A stretch of 5,855 bases of DNA from an uncultured Alistipes sp. (GTDB lineage Bacteria > Bacteroidota > Bacteroidia > Bacteroidales > Rikenellaceae). The stretch is from the NCBI GenBank assembly GCA_900546005.1, contig URBJ01000117.1, positions 1 to 5,855 of the forward strand, given 5' to 3'. The notes beneath the pieces are model-generated. The model did not search any database. It had not been told where the DNA came from and saw only the letters and a program-made list of their open reading frames with translations. Positions 5,744-5,855 of this stretch are shown piece by piece; positions within the stretch are counted from its first letter, which is position 1; the number at the start of each line of letters is the position of its first letter. The translations under genes and the position numbers were made by a program.

Positions 5744-5855
5744 TACTTAATCTCGTTTAAATTGATGGTTCTCGGAGTTTGAGCGGCGTGAGGGTGTTCG
5801 CTTCCTGCATAGACTTTCAGGTTCCGCAGTTGTGCGGCTCCCAAGCGGGTACGGG
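5743..5855 (-). CDS. rplM: 50S ribosomal protein L13, C-terminal fragment (cut by window edge)
   Basis: Only the last 36 residues are in the window; the start lies beyond 5855. Translation of the minus strand gives R-T-R-L-G, then [17 protein letters not shown] and a short tail ending N-E-I-K. The L-K-V-Y-x-G-x-x-H-P-H-x-A-Q pattern is the characteristic L13 C-terminus. L13 is an early-assembling large-subunit protein bound to 23S rRNA. Its TAA stop shares one base with the rpsI ATG, and it is the first visible gene of the operon, so the operon promoter is outside the window. Confidence 0.95.
   Translation of the reverse strand, partial: RTRLGAAQLRNLKVYAGSEHPHAAQTPRTINLNEIK

Noticed and set aside
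5315..5782. Open frame on the plus strand across rpsI
   Set aside because: Antisense shadow of S9, with no promoter or family features.
1..5855. Mobile element, CRISPR array, tRNA or rRNA
   Set aside because: No transposase-like frame, regularly spaced direct repeats or cloverleaf/rRNA sequence was found.

Overview
The window looks like a chromosomal segment of a Bacteroidales bacterium (phylum Bacteroidota). Four observations point there. The gene order is rplM-rpsI-rpsB-tsf. Two genes encode lipoproteins whose acylated cysteine is followed by K-D-E, as in the Bacteroidota surface-export signal. Both of those genes have promoters of the TTG-N20-TAnnTTTG type, and most starts lack a strong Shine-Dalgarno. 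I cannot name the genus. All six genes lie on the minus strand, so transcription runs from high to low coordinates.

Right part (3461-5855): a translation operon. It holds the C-terminal end of rplM (L13), rpsI (S9, overlapping rplM by one base), a 163-base spacer that can form two successive hairpins, rpsB (S2, with a long charged C-terminal tail) and tsf (EF-Ts, with a clear AAGGAG site). A strand-specific hairpin just after tsf closes the unit.

Left part (1-3300): two separately transcribed lipoprotein genes. The gene at 1851-3203 encodes a signal peptide, two Ig-like modules and a C-terminal domain resembling NAGPA/DUF2233 phosphodiester glycosidases, whose usual NLDGGGS-type motif is altered to NLQAGSGAS. 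The gene at 51-1637 encodes a similar signal peptide and Ig-like pair, but ends in two tandem beta-sandwich-like repeats. Each gene has its own promoter and is followed by a hairpin.

The two lipoprotein genes are related by duplication at their 5' ends only. The upstream DNA (T-tract element, promoter, A-rich spacer, small palindrome, end of the leader) and the first ~205-215 residues are recognisably shared, while the C-terminal halves are unrelated. The most interesting items are this shared regulatory module with homopolymer tracts inside the promoter spacers, the degenerate glycosidase motif, and the structured rpsI-rpsB spacer. I see no mobile element, CRISPR array, tRNA or rRNA. The spacers at 1638-1850 and 3204-3460 are accounted for by promoters and terminators.
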